The translations under genes and the position numbers were made by a program. From Suillus spraguei (taxonomy: Eukaryota > Basidiomycota > Agaricomycetes > Boletales > Suillaceae), in assembly GCA_016800925.1 (NCBI GenBank), contig JABCPU010000146.1:62001-126000 (forward strand): a stretch of 64,000 nt of DNA, given 5' to 3'. Under the pieces are notes generated by a model. The model had not been told where the DNA came from and made no database searches. It saw nothing but the letters and a program-made list of their open reading frames with translations. Shown here piece after piece: positions 11,622-22,660 of this stretch (positions are counted from its first letter, which is position 1; each line of letters opens with the position of its first letter).

Positions 11622-12934
11622 ATGGTTATTCCCCGGCACGTCTGCCAGATACGTCCACGACGCGTGATACTATCTGGTATTCAACCAACTGGTATCCCTC
11701 ATGTAATATCATGTTCTTTTTTTTGATATGGAAACTTACATAGCAGTAGCTAGGGAACTACCTGGGCGCACTGTCTAACTGGGTCAAGCTGCAAAAATCT
11801 GCAGAGCCCGAGGACAAACTACTGTTTTCGATTGTTGGATGGCATGCATTGACCCTTCCACAGGATCCTGCTGCTCTACTGGCTGCAAGGAATGATATGC
11901 TGGCTGTCTTACTTGCTATAGGCATCGATCCTGACCGGTCAATATTGTTCCATCAGGACCATGTATTTCTTCACTCTATCCTAGCAACCGTTTGATTAAC
12001 AGTACGCAGAATCCTCACCATACCGAACTGTCCTGGATATTAAGCTGTTTAACGCCCATGGGGAAGCTGCGCCGGATGACGACATGGAAGGTGCGGTCTT
12101 CCAAATGCAGTTAAATTCGGTTCTTATGTTCCTCAAGTCAAGATTAGCTGCGGCACGAAACTCTGGCTCAGAGGACAACGTGGACGAGTCGATGCTTAAC
12201 GCTGGGCTATTTATGTATCCTGTGCTACAAGCCGCCGACGTGCTTGTTTACAAGTGGGCCTTGTTGCGGTGGTCATTTTTTATGCTACTGATACGTCACT
12301 AAGGGCTACTCACGTTCCTGTTGGCGAAGATCAACAGCAACATATAGAACTGACAAGAGATATCGCTGATATCTTCAACCGAACATTCAAAGGAACGAGA
12401 CCGCTATTCCCCCTTCCGACCTACGTCAACAGTAAGTATCCGAGGTGGTGCCTGTATATCCGTTGAAGCATTTGTTCAGCTCCATCAAAGCGGATTTTAT
12501 CACTCAAAGATCCGACGTCGAAGATGTCGAAATCTTCGCCAGATATCCAGTCCCGTATCTTGCTCACAGATACCGCTTCGCAGATCCAATCGAAGATTCG
12601 GGCTGCTGTGACAGACTCCATTCAGGGCATCACATACGATCCTCAAGGCCGTCCAGGCACCTCAAATTTGCTTAGTATCCTCGCTGCCTGCACAGACAGG
12701 GACATCAGTCAGGTCGCAAAAGCCTATGAAAGCCAGGGTCACGGAACTTTGAAACGTGATGTCGCAGAGGCTGTCGAAGAGTTCGTTAAAGGACCCCGGG
12801 CACAATTCGATCGTATTCGTCGGGACACGAGATATCTTGAGGAGGTAGCTCGTCTGGGAGCTAGTCGCGCTATTGAACAGTCCGAGGTGACTATGATGGA
12901 GGTCAAAGCACGGCTAGGTCTTGGATCGGATTGA
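11622..12934 (+). CDS. MSW1: Mitochondrial tryptophanyl-tRNA synthetase
   Basis: Charges mitochondrial tRNA-Trp; bacterial-type class Ic synthetase (WARS2/MSW1). Exons 11622-11702, 11750-11962, 12010-12090, 12138-12253, 12304-12431 and 12480-12934 join in frame to 357 residues, normal for the family. The N-terminus is basic ([10 protein letters not shown]) and leads directly into [20 protein letters not shown], where PHLGN is the HIGH-type ATP motif (residues 26-30). Then follow [37 protein letters not shown], and the tRNA/Trp-binding [20 protein letters not shown]. The KMSKS loop is exact at 221-225. Introns are 47-50 nt. The targeting sequence is short, so an upstream start is possible. It lies head to head with NAA35. 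Confidence 0.93.
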
Positions 12935-13565
12935 CAAATGTAACTACAATCTTAATGTCTGACAAGTCCACGGACGGAGACTGGACTATTAGCCGCCGGC
13001 AATAACGATCGAGTTCGATCATAAAAGGATTAATTAAATGATCTAGGTCAGGGTACAGGATTCAAGCCCTGGATGATATGATCGGCGTACAAGTACGTGC
13101 CTTGTTGGACCCTCCTATTGCACTAAGTATCCTCATTAGTGAGACCATGATGATGATCATAGCATTGACATCCAATGTCTACGACAATTGTCAGATTGAT
13201 CATTGGCAGGTCTAAAGTATAAGTATATCTGATAATCCCGTCAATAGCGAGGAGTCTGTGATAGGACAAGGGCTCGGTGATCTCAACTTAGCGCGCGGAT
13301 ATGCAAGACCACCCTTGAATTAGTATCCACGGCCTGATCGGCGGTTGGGGTAGGATAGATCTAGATCGGGTTGATCGAACGAATCGAATGATGTCTTGGT
13401 CATTAATCCATTTTAATTTTAGGGAACATTTCCATGTTGTTCTCGGGTTTCAGTCTTTCAATTGTTCAGTCCTGATCTAAGATCCACGGTAGGTTTGCTG
13501 ATTGGTTCATATAACATAACCACTCCCCGTCGCGTCCGCCCGGAACTCCCGCTTCAAGGTCTTCA
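12935..13565. other. Intergenic, upstream of the HMG-box gene
   Basis: No coding signal. Probably 3' UTR of MSW1 followed by the long promoter/5' leader typical of fungal transcription-factor genes; pyrimidine-rich stretches occur near 13380-13460. Confidence 0.4.
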
Positions 13566-14912
13566 ATGGTCTCCACCGCACACCCTGTCCTCCGCGGATG
13601 GTCACCTGCGTCCGTGGAAGATGACCATGACGTTCATCTCCCAGACCAAACGTATCCCCTGGCCAGCCATTTTATAGCGTCCAACTCCTGCATCATTCAT
13701 CAACCAATGCCTCCCTCATCTGACCGACGCGCACAGCGTAACAGGAGTAGGGATCCTAGTTGGATCCCCAGGCCTAGGAACGCATTCATAATATTCCGCT
13801 GTGAGTACTCACGAAAACACAGTCAAGCTGCCCAAGACGGCGACGACGATTTGGAACCACCGAACCCCACAGCCAAAACCCTCTCGAAGCGAGCAGCTGA
13901 AGCTTGGAAGCAGCTCCCTGCTTCTGACAAGGACAATTATAAGGTTCTTGCAGATAAGGAGAGGGAGGAGCACGCTCGCCTCTACCCCCACTATCGCTTT
14001 CGTCCAATGAGGCGGCAAATAGCCGGGTTGAAGAAGCGCCAATACGATCTAGGCCTCAATCATACCCATTTTTCGCTGGACTCTTCAGACGAACATGTGC
14101 CCGCTTATATCGCAGATATGGATGAAGATTTGCAGGAGGACGGAGGGGTCGCACATCAGCAGCTTATAGAGAAGGAAGAGAGTGAAACTTTCGAGGCATC
14201 CGGCGACTTTGCACCGAATGACGCCCCTGGGAACTGCGCCGCAGCTCAACGACGATCGTCGTCGGTTCCGCTGCCCGACGAGTTCCCTATCATCCCCTCA
14301 TATCCTCCCAAGGACGATTTATGCAGGTCTCGTTCGGCTGAAGGACGAGAGTGGCCACTGCGTCCTCTTGATTATGTATCGCAGGCCGCACATGTTCGCT
14401 TTGGCAAGGAATTTGAGATGCAACCTCAGCAATGGCATCCTGCCTCAAACGGTGCATCTTCTTATATATACTACGGTTTCGGTGCATCAGCTGTGGTACG
14501 TTCTGGGTGCAATTCTTTCCGTTCGTTTGTGCTGAAGCCCAACACACAGGAGCCTAACAGCTCAATATACAACCCGTCCGAATCACACTTGGCACCGGAG
14601 CTTGGCTACCAATCCCCAGAGAGCCAGGGCGGATTCAACTACACTCCTTCCTCCTTCGCACCTATCGCCTCTTCCTTTTCTGACTGGAACAGCGATTCCC
14701 TTTCTCAATGCATGCCGGGGCAAGCAATGTTGCATAGTGATGACCTAATAGCGTCGTATGAAGACATGGAGCGCGCACAGGACCTGGAAGCTTATGCCCT
14801 TGGCTTGCACAATTTCGACTTTTTTACTAATCCCCTTCCCCTCCACGAATACCCTGATCATGTACCCGGTATTCCCTGCGATATTGAATACTCGGCGCTC
14901 TTCCCAGAGTAA
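13566..14912 (+). CDS. HMG-box (MATA_HMG-like) transcription factor
   Basis: Sequence-specific DNA-binding regulator, single exon, 448 codons. The HMG box spans about residues 67-150: it opens with IPRPRNAFIIFRCEYSRK, has an insert rich in Asp and Pro, continues TLSKRAAEAWKQLPASDKDNY and ends with EHARLYPHYRFRP. This is the fungal mating-type/Ste11-like class of HMG box. The C-terminal 300 residues are low-complexity, acidic in places and Ser/Pro-rich, with no further domain. The first ATG in frame is at 13566; a second at 13707 (MPPSSDRR) sits just before the box and may be the true start, since residues 1-47 look unlike a protein domain. A GTGAGT inside the box is not needed as a donor because the frame is open. 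Target genes cannot be inferred. Confidence 0.85.
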   Translation: MVSTAHPVLRGWSPASVEDDHDVHLPDQTYPLASHFIASNSCIIHQPMPPSSDRRAQRNRSRDPSWIPRPRNAFIIFRCEYSRKHSQAAQDGDDDLEPPNPTAKTLSKRAAEAWKQLPASDKDNYKVLADKEREEHARLYPHYRFRPMRRQIAGLKKRQYDLGLNHTHFSLDSSDEHVPAYIADMDEDLQEDGGVAHQQLIEKEESETFEASGDFAPNDAPGNCAAAQRRSSSVPLPDEFPIIPSYPPKDDLCRSRSAEGREWPLRPLDYVSQAAHVRFGKEFEMQPQQWHPASNGASSYIYYGFGASAVVRSGCNSFRSFVLKPNTQEPNSSIYNPSESHLAPELGYQSPESQGGFNYTPSSFAPIASSFSDWNSDSLSQCMPGQAMLHSDDLIASYEDMERAQDLEAYALGLHNFDFFTNPLPLHEYPDHVPGIPCDIEYSALFPE

Positions 14913-15367
14913 GCCACAGAATCGTAGAATTCCGACACGCACCCAACCCACAAAACCGCATCCACGGGGATGATCTCCATCACCGCTATCTTGACCCTGT
15001 AGCCCTACTTCCCACTTGTTCCATAGCCCATCACTTCTTCCTTATGGTTAGTCGATACTAATGTTCAATCCTTTGCTTCGTTCGAGTACCACTAATATCA
15101 CCTCTCCACCATGCATATCCATATTTCTCTCGGTTCGCATTAATTCATGTGCACAGTATAATAGGGACGGATTCTTAGCTGTAGGATGTATAATGCTAGC
15201 GAACTAGAAAGTTGAAACTCATTCCTCTAAATCGCCTTTGATCACGTTAACTTGGTCACGGCAAACGGCGATACAATTCCCATAAACTTCCGTGACTTCT
15301 GAGTACCTTCTCTTGGATTGTTCAGAAACACCAAATGGTCATTATTGGCCGCTGCTGATTCAGAAAA
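14913..15367. other. Intergenic between HMG-box gene and MCP1
   Basis: No gene recognised. Contains the 3' UTR of the HMG gene and the MCP1 promoter; reading frames in this stretch disagree with the MCP1 exon frame. Confidence 0.4.
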
Positions 15368-16141
15368 ATGTCGGGCACGGAAGGAAATGGGTCAAGACAG
15401 ACAGTGGCAGTTTTGACAAATGTCGCCCATATCTCCGCACCCTTCCTTTCAGTTTTCCTCATTGTCCATTTGTCCGCACCAGTACTCGCGAGTGTCGGAG
15501 GCTCAAGTCTGTCTTCCAATGTTATGGTAGGTTCATAATATCCTCAAATTGGTAACAAAGAGATGTCATAACTGGCCCAGCTTCTCGGTAGAGAGTACTA
15601 CCAAACTGGCTTCGGGGAAAGATATCTCCTCTTCATACCTCTGACAGCTCACGTAGCTTCAAGCATCGTGAAAAGGATAATCAATCCACGCTCAGCATCC
15701 CCTCGCAAGATCACCAGCACCCTCAGTCTTGCGGCATATTCAGCTCTCCTAGCGTTCCTTCCTATACATTTCTACACACACCGCGTCGCCCCTGCCAATC
15801 CTTTACCACCAATATTCGCAGTAGGGCCCTCGGAGGTGGACTATGAGTTTGTCAAGATTGGGTTGGCTAGGTTTCCCTGGCGGAGCTGGATCTTGTATGG
15901 TGGACTGGTCGCGAGCGTCATGCTCCATGCGGTCGAAGGCGCGCAGGTCATCCAGGCATCGCGTTTCCCTTCTTGGAAATTCCGTATACGCCCACGAACG
16001 CGCAAGATTGTCGCAGGTGCAGCAGCAGTGCCTATATTGGCAGGTCTGTGGATGCTTTCGAGAGAACCTCTCATGGTATTTCCTTCACTGGCAGAGCGGT
16101 ACGAAGCTGCATTCGCTTGGTGTTGGGTCTATAGATTTTAG
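15368..16141 (+). CDS. MCP1: MCP1-like mitochondrial outer membrane protein (DUF1691)
   Basis: Homologue of yeast Mcp1, a mitochondrial membrane protein that works with Vps13 in lipid supply at organelle contacts (known for the yeast protein). Exons 15368-15526 and 15581-16141, intron 54 nt, 239 residues. Four or five membrane helices are visible: VAVLTNVAHISAPFLSVFLIVH, LLGREYYQTGFGERYLLFIPL, STLSLAAYSALLAFLPIHF, ILYGGLVASVMLHAVEGAQ and IVAGAAAVPILAGLWML. The paired His-containing helices (H followed by APFL; LTAHVASS; HAVEGA) are the DUF1691 pattern and may bind haem. The start MSGTEGNGSRQ is chosen because it is the only ATG in frame with exon 1. Confidence 0.8.
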
Positions 16142-16377
16142 TCTGTGTGGGTGGGCAGATTTCATCTGTACTATACTGTAGGTGCGTAATATCTATCATT
16201 CATGAAAGTGAAATACAGTTTCAGACATAATTATTGTCCAGTTCCAGGCCGTATCGTGACACGACTATCCAAAAGTATGAAAGCTAAACTTGTCATTTCA
16301 CGTAACCATCAATGGATACTAAATTAATCGACATGAGCATGGATTTTCATATACGAGGAAACCCGATCTGCTCACCT

Positions 16378-16800
16378 TCAGAGGCCACACACAGATGCGT
16401 TAACCTGAACTGAAGTCACCGTCACCCTCCCCAAAAACTCAGCCTCATTATCAGTGAGCGTATTCATCGCAGCTTCCGCAACGTTAAACCCTTCAGACGC
16501 AACATCAACAGCAAGGATTGCAATTGTTGTGCTGCCGTACGTCACTTCGTAGCATGTTCCGCAGTAAACTGAATCCCATCCCGTAACGGTGTAGACACCA
16601 CCGACATTGGGGAATGAGGGCAATTGACCGAGAGTCGTGTAGCCCAGGCTCATGAGCCCATTAGGCCCATCTGAGCAGGCGACGGTGGTGAGAGACTGAT
16701 CAGCATTATCGTAAGTGTTATCATACGAAAGGCTCTCAGTCTGAGCGAGCACGGGAAGAGCGACAGCAAGGAGAGAGATGATGGTCGATGTGAATTTCAT
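16378..16800 (-). CDS. Cerato-platanin family secreted protein
   Basis: Small secreted cell-wall-associated protein of the cerato-platanin family; members bind chitin oligomers, loosen cellulose and are recognised by plants (family knowledge). Single exon, 140 residues. Signal peptide about 1-19 (hydrophobic run ending PVLA before Q). Mature part starts with the typical YDxxYD, then SLTTVACSDG, GYTTLGQLPSFPNVGG and CGTCYEVTYG. Four cysteines at 42, 80, 83 and 138 are those that form the two conserved disulphides. The C-terminus VNASVCGL matches the family. It is complete and likely functional. It converges with MCP1 (236 bp between stops). Confidence 0.93.
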   Translation of the reverse strand: MKFTSTIISLLAVALPVLAQTESLSYDNTYDNADQSLTTVACSDGPNGLMSLGYTTLGQLPSFPNVGGVYTVTGWDSVYCGTCYEVTYGSTTIAILAVDVASEGFNVAEAAMNTLTDNEAEFLGRVTVTSVQVNASVCGL

Positions 16801-16880
16801 GATGCTTGGTAGTAAGAGGTTTTACTTTGATGAAGCTGATTGGGGGTAGCTGCTGCAGAAGTGTACTATGAACCCACTCC

Positions 16881-16887
16881 TTTTATC
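16881..16887 (-). promoter_or_regulatory. TATA-like box of the cerato-platanin gene
   Basis: The minus strand reads GATAAAAGG about 80 bp before the ATG at 16800, a plausible TATA element for a highly expressed secreted protein. Confidence 0.4.
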
Positions 16888-17403
16888 TGCTCCCATACAC
16901 TTTGCTAGTCATGCTGACACAACCTGCGTATGAAACAAACTAGTATGTCGTGCGGTGTTTTTGCACCCGGCGTATGATGTCCGGACATTCCGCTGTCTTG
17001 TACAGGTCAGCAGACTGAGAGGAGCATGCTTGACTGGCTGAAAACTATTCTTGGTTCAAGATCTCTGGCTGGAGGGCAGTGTTGAGTTGCTTGATGTGCG
17101 CATGAAATGCAACCGAGCTGGTACGCATGCATCCGCCACCTGAGTTTGATTTCTCAGGCAGGACAGACTATGCCTTCTACCGTGTCCGACGCCTGCGCAC
17201 TGAACGTATCTGTAAACAGACTGACAGGTTTCAATCACGAGTGCCTAGATACATCAACGGTAAAAGGTCCCCGGAGTCACTAGCATGATGCTGCATGAAG
17301 ATGGTAATTACTGTTTAGTCCTGCAGCGACAATTATAGGCTTGAAGTCATGAAATCGCTTACTATTCACTACTTCGTTGAGAGAATGCCATATGATTGCA
17401 AGT
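16888..17403. other. Intergenic between cerato-platanin promoter and RRP42 3' end
   Basis: No coding signal recognised; contains upstream regulatory DNA of the cerato-platanin gene and the 3' flank of RRP42. Confidence 0.4.
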
Positions 17404-18566
17404 TTATCTATTGAGAAATCTCTCTCTGGCTTTTTGGTTGCGTCTAATATCTTCGTCCTTGAGCTTTCCTTCAAGAGCGGCCCACACGTTCCGAGCATAC
17501 TTCTCCCCATCCTGCGAGGATTAGAGCGTGATGATAAAAAACGCGCTGAATACTTACCTTCAAGAGGTTTTTGACCTGTACGAGGTCCGACACGCCCGTC
17601 CCGAGCAAGCGCATGCCTCGTAACAATGGAGTTGCATCTGACGGGAAAGAGTAAAACACGAGGAGCTTGAGAGGCACAGAAGCTTCTTCTTGCAGGGTAG
17701 CATCCAGGAAATGCGAGGTTGGTAACTGTCCAGGTGTCAATCGCGTACCATTGAATTGAGCCCAAAAAAACGAACCAAATTGAGAGTCAGACAAACTGGC
17801 CATGTTTGTTTTCCATCGAGGGGTTCGCCCTCGTCCCAGTAGTCAGGAAGCTCGAAGTCAGCCACTTCAATCGTCTGTCGTGTGTCCAATGCGCTGCCAG
17901 CATAGGCCACTTCATCTACGTCCATGTCCGTAGCCTGAGTTGCGTCGCTCCGATCGCCTTTCTTTGCGCGGTATTGTACGCTCTTTGTTCTAGGAACCTT
18001 GGTATCCCACAAAGCGGCGCGTGCGGCCATGAAAATTGCGTCAAATATGTTCCCTGCGTCAGAAAACACTATGATATCAAGGTTGAGCAACCAAGATTTT
18101 CTTCCAGGTAAGATACCGAGGTTTTTTGGTCGGATTGTTGGATGAGAGAGGGTAGCGTTTAATACGGATGTCATGTCATGCTGCAGATCATCCAAGGCAT
18201 TCGGGGAAAGGAGAGGGTATGCAGTGGGAGAACTATCATTCCAAGTTGTTCAGTCTTTTCTTAAGGTGTAGTAAGAAAGTTATACCAAGACACAGAGCAG
18301 ACTACTCGCCCGCCATCTACACCTTCTCCATCGCCTATGCTCTCAACTTCCAATTTTGCGGCGGCTACGACTTCGGTGCCACCACCACCATCCTGCGCGT
18401 TTCTACCGATGCTAACGCGTGCGCTGCCATTCGCAATGGGAGCTATTCCAGACTCGAGGGCTATGGTTCGGAAATCTATCAAACCGCGGCCGTCTGCTCG
18501 TAAGGGCGGGTCGGATAGCAAGGAGGAATGAATATAGGCCTTCTCAGCTTTGGATATCGACGCCAT
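17404..18566 (-). CDS. RRP42: Exosome ring subunit RRP42 (RNase PH-like)
   Basis: Core subunit (EXOSC7 type) of the RNA exosome, which processes and degrades nuclear and cytoplasmic RNA. Exons 18286-18566, 17776-18232, 17558-17725, 17404-17511; introns 46-53 nt; 337 residues, slightly long for the family. The N-terminal RNase PH fold shows LRADGRGLIDFRTIALESG and NGSARVSIG. The middle has RPKNLGILPGRKSWLLNLDIIVFSDAGN and FDAIFMAARAALWDTKVPRT. The C-terminal part has HFLDATLQEEASVPLKLLVF. An acidic insert of about 40 residues (DMDVDEVAY to DYWDEGEP) lies in the loop after VPRT. Divergent from the gene at 18750. Confidence 0.9.
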
Positions 18567-18749
18567 GCTTGGCCGAGAATTTTTAGTTGAGACTGGAGTT
18601 ACCAGCCTGTCGTGGAAGTCAGTTACTCCACCGAACTTTGCAAGACGGGCATATCCTATGGAAAGATAATCACCTTATATCTAAGCCGGTTCAGGCAGGA
18701 AGGGCGTGTGTTGATGTGTTTGTCATTGCTTTTTGACCTAGCACTCAAG
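18567..18749. promoter_or_regulatory. Shared promoter region of RRP42 and the gene at 18750
   Basis: The two divergent start codons are 183 bp apart. An in-frame upstream ATG at 18612 would shorten this to about 45 bp, which argues for the start at 18750. Confidence 0.4.
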
Positions 18750-19503
18750 ATGCAGAACGTCCAGAATGGATCTTCAAGCTTAAAGATCTCACGAGCACTC
18801 TCCAAAGCTCAGGAAAGAAAAGCTGTCGAGTATGTTGAAGACTCTTTCATGGATATTACCAGTGCATTTAAGAAACGGTCTGTTGTCAATATATTGCGAA
18901 AGTTCTGAAAATACTGATATAGTTGTGGACAGCTCAGAACCGTCAATGACGAAACTCCCAACTCTTACTGCATATCTTGATGCCATGCAGAAACTGCTTG
19001 CATTTATCTTGCAGATCCCACCTATAGACCCCTCCACTCACTTACGAACCACCTTCCTCCTTCGCCTCACTGGTGACGTCATGACTTCCGTGCCAGGATA
19101 TCCTCCACAGATGAAGGAGCTTCAAACACTGCTGGATTTGTTGGATGACCTTGACCAATCATGGTCAGCAGTATTGAAGAACCAAGTCTGGGATTCAGCT
19201 GCAGGAAAGGGTGTCGATCTCATTGTAACTGTTGACGGAATCAAGCCCGGAGACCCGCCAATACGGTCCTCGCCTGTAAGTCAAACAGAACGAACGAGGT
19301 TACGCAGTCTTCTCGTTACAGGTACTGCTGGACTAGAGGAGTGGATGACTGGGCTAAACACGAGTGGAGAGGACTATCAGATTGCATTACAAAGGGCGGG
19401 TCTTCTCCAGGGCTTCGATGACCTTTTTTCGGTGACTTTGTCTGAGATGGGTACTTATGACGGCTCTGTAAATGATCCTGCAGGCATGGAAGGAACATGC
19501 TGA
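18750..19503 (+). CDS. Conserved basidiomycete protein of unknown function
   Basis: I do not recognise a named family, but the protein looks genuine and helical. Exons 18750-18877 and 18933-19503, joined in frame across a 55-nt intron (donor GTCTGT, acceptor GGACAG), 232 residues. Landmarks: ALSKAQERKAVEYVEDSFMDITSAFKKR at the exon 1 end, RLTGDVMTSVPGYPP in the middle, a leucine-rich helix (LQTLLDLLDDLDQSW), and SQTERTRLRSLLVTGTAGLEEWM towards the C-terminus. The frame is also open upstream to an ATG at 18612, so the start is uncertain. No signal peptide or membrane helix. Confidence 0.65.
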
Positions 19504-19591
19504 GTGGAGACGGTGTCTTGACATGCACAGTGATGCATTAATTCTGAGTATGGTATAATATGCACCTCTAGCGGAACACAGCAATACATCA

Positions 19592-19967
19592 TTATCGCCT
19601 CCTGCTGGCTCTGCGACTGTCGCCTGAAACGAGGCGTTAATTACACAAATGCGCCATAAAGTTTCAACTTACCTTTCTCCTTGGCTTTCTTCGGTGCACC
19701 CTTCCCTCTCTTCTTTTTGTCCTCCACATCTTGCAGTCTCTCCTCCTCTGCAAAATTTCTCATTTCCAACTCAGGCCATTGTCGGATGATCTGTGCAATA
19801 TTGGCTTCTGGAGTGTAGTATTTAACCATAGAAGGCCCGCGTAGTCGTGCGCGAAGATATTTGGCCCCGGTACGTGCTGAGGTGGGGTTATATGCAGTTT
19901 GGAATATGGAGCAGCGTGACCGCGTCAGCGCAGTAAGTCGCATAGGACGAATAGCGGCAGCTGCCAT
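19592..19967 (-). CDS. RSM27: Mitochondrial small ribosomal subunit protein mS33 (RSM27)
   Basis: Component of the mitochondrial small ribosomal subunit. Exons 19673-19967 and 19592-19623, 49-nt intron, 108 residues, as expected for MRPS33/Rsm27. Key family string: CSIFQTAYNP, then RTGAKYLRARLRGPSMVKYY. The C-terminus is strongly basic (KKKRGKGAPKKAKEKG), and splicing continues it as DSRRASRRR, while reading through the intron gives a less typical end. The ORF extends upstream to 20048, but the ATG at 19967 fits family length and leaves room for a promoter shared with SUV3. Confidence 0.85.
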
Positions 19968-20161
19968 GACTGGTGTAGCTATAGTGAGCTCAACTGGTAG
20001 TCGGAAGTCAATTTTAGTGAACCTCCTGATCCTAACATCACCAAACAACCGCTTTTTTCTTAGACGGTCTGTCGCGGAATACAGTTAACTTTATTGAATG
20101 GCTTCATAATCCATAAAGCCTGTGAAGACTTCTCAACAGAATTTATTATCCTTCTCTCATC
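19968..20161. promoter_or_regulatory. Shared promoter region of RSM27 and SUV3
   Basis: About 194 bp between divergent start codons of two mitochondrial gene-expression proteins (ribosomal protein and RNA helicase), so joint control is plausible. No motif is certain. Confidence 0.45.
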
Positions 20162-22660
20162 ATGCTGCCTCGCTGTCGCCTCCTCCTTTCGAGATCCATA
20201 AAATCTGAAAGTTGGTTAGAAGCCAGTCAAGTCCACTTCCTTCGGTTTCGTTCCAATGACTCGCGTCAACGACCAAGGAATTCATATAATCCTCCCGAAA
20301 ACTTCCTCGGTAAACAACGTGGTGGCTTCAAACACGTGGTGGCTTCAAAAATGGTGCTGGCTTCAAACATGGTGGTCGTTCCAACCCTCAGCACGTTATG
20401 AAGCAAAAGAACGTCACATCCTGGACGGTTTCTCAGTACGGGATGCCAGTGACACACTCTTTATCATGAAGAAACAGGTTCGCAAATGGGCTGGTCTTCC
20501 GCACGTTCACCGTCGCCTGGAGTCCTTCGGGGTACCACGCACAGACGTCAGGCCCATTCTCTCAATATTCGCCCGAGAGGTCAGCTCCGGGCTCCTTGAC
20601 AATCCAATCGAACAGAAAAAGTACTGTATAGAGAGATTTGTTCTTACAGCTAAAGAACTGAATCAAGGACTCCGGCTAGACCAGAATCTCACTCAGCTTT
20701 TCTACTCCTGGGCGTCGGACCCCGAGCAACAAGAGGTTCTCCTGAAATCAGTGTCGCGGAATACGCTGGAACAAATATCACATCTATACTCCACCGCAGA
20801 TATGTCGTACCCTGCGGATATGTATCCCAAAGCGCGTTCAATGCGCCGCAAGGTCATCATGCACGTTGGGCCTACTAACAGTGGGAAGACCCACATGGCT
20901 TTGCGTGCGCTTGCGGCGGCGAAGACTGGTGTCTACTCTGGCCCGCTGCGTCTTCTCGCGCATGAAATTTGGGATCGGCTCAATAAGGGCCAGATTGTGC
21001 CCCTCGGGATGGACCCAGACCCCGACTCTGAGCCAGATACATTCACGAATATGGATATAATTGAAGAGTCAGGGTCCAGACCAACTGTGCGGAAAGAAGG
21101 GAAGGCGAAGTATGCGCGAGAGTGCAACCTTCGCACCGGAGAGGAGTTTAGGATCGTTTCCGAATACGCCAGTCTTGTGAGTTGCACGGTAGAAATGACA
21201 TCTTTTGGCCTTCCGGTGGATGTGGCAGTCGTGGACGAGATCCAGATGCTTGCTGACCCAGACCGTGGATCTGCATGGACTGCTGCTGTGTTGGGTCTGC
21301 CTGCCGAAGAACTCCATCTATGTGGTGAAGAAGTTGCGGTCCCAATTGTCCAAGCACTTTTAAAAGACACAGATGACGAGCTTTTCATCAATCGCTACGA
21401 GCGTTTGACGCCTCTTACTGTTCAAGATGCATCTCTAGAGGGAGATTTCAGCAGAGTTCAAAAGGGCGACTGTCTTGTCGCTTTTTCGAGGAGCGGCATA
21501 TTTGCGCTGAAGCGCAAGGTAGAAGAGAATACCGGCTTGCGTTGCGCCGTTGCATATGGGCGACTCCCACCTGAGATCCGTGCCGAACAGGCGGCGCTCT
21601 TCAATAACCAACATAGTGGCTATGATGTGATGATCGGAAGTGACGCTATTGGCATGGGACTTAATCTGTGAGTACATTGCACCTTCATGACATCACCCGT
21701 CTCATTCGCTTTAGCAAAATCAAACGCATCATCTTCGAGGCCTTGCACAAGTTCGACGGTGCTGTCGAACGCCCTCTATCAGTTTCCCAAATTAAACAAA
21801 TTGCTGGGCGTGCGGGACGCTACGGCCTGCATGGTGAACCTGGAGGTTTCGTCACGACCCTCCATGCACATGACCTCCCAATGCTTCGCTCTGCGATTCC
21901 GCGCCAACCAGATCCCATTATGTTTGCAGGCGTTTCTCCTACCTTGGCTTGGGCTGAGAATGTTCTTCAAGCACTTCCTATCGATGCTTCGCATCGAACG
22001 TTATTGGAGGTGGCTCCATACGTCTCCAACGTTCGGCCCCCTTGCCGTGCCTTCATTCCCTCGAAAATTGAGCAAAGATCTCAGTTTGTCGAAACTCACG
22101 TCAAACACATGAAACTATATGATCAACTCCTTATTGGCGGTTCACCAATGAATTGGCAAGATTTTCTTGCGGTGCAATTCATGGCTCGCATATGTCAGAT
22201 ATACAGCGAGAAGATCCGGGTCTCTATCCTGCAAGCCCTCCAAGTCGGCCCATATATAGAAACATTGGAGAATGTGGAAGGGATGATGTCCGGGGGCAAG
22301 TCTTCTGCTGATGCGCCGTCTCAGGGCCTCGTAAATCTTGAGGGGCTCCACAAATCACTCGTGCTCTACCTGTGGCTTAGCTATCGCCTTCCTGTGGCGT
22401 TTTACCAGTCGCAGGAAGCCTACGCACTTAAGGAGCGCACAGAGAAAGCCCTTGATTGGTGTCTGCGGAACGTGTCTGCAAGGATGGCAGACAGACAGCC
22501 CCCTAGTGTCAGACTGGGGATTCCCTCGGAAGCCGAGGATGGTGTGGAATACCGCCGTACCCCAGCTACCCGCCTTCAAGACGAGAATAACCGAGAGATG
22601 GGGGTGAGGTATGCGAAGTTGTTGAATTCGGAAAGGCGAAGCACTCGTGGTCCACGGTAG
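20162..22660 (+). CDS. SUV3: Mitochondrial ATP-dependent RNA helicase SUV3
   Basis: Helicase of the mitochondrial RNA degradosome. Proposed exons 20162-20309, 20392-21667 and 21715-22660, 789 residues. The first exon gives a basic leader (MLPRCRLLLSRSIK) expected for mitochondrial import. Walker A is GPTNSGKT (209-216), the DExH-type motif is DEIQ (331-334), followed by LHLCGEE. Later motifs are SDAIGMGLNL, split by the second intron, and QIAGRAGRYG. The C-terminal helical domain contains LPVAFYQSQEAYALKERTEKALDWCL. The second intron (47 nt) is certain. The first (82 nt) is inferred from frame: it contains an internal tandem repeat and starts with GTAAAC, so the leader is less secure than the rest. 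Confidence 0.9.

Noticed and set aside
13045..13080. tRNA T-arm-like sequence (GGATTCAAGCCC)
   Set aside because: The stem does not pair properly and no anticodon or acceptor stem fits around it.
13799..13815. Possible donor GTGAGT inside the HMG box
   Set aside because: The frame stays open and the HMG fold continues normally through it.
20702..21677. Long minus-strand frames opposite SUV3
   Set aside because: Antisense shadows of a strongly conserved helicase gene.
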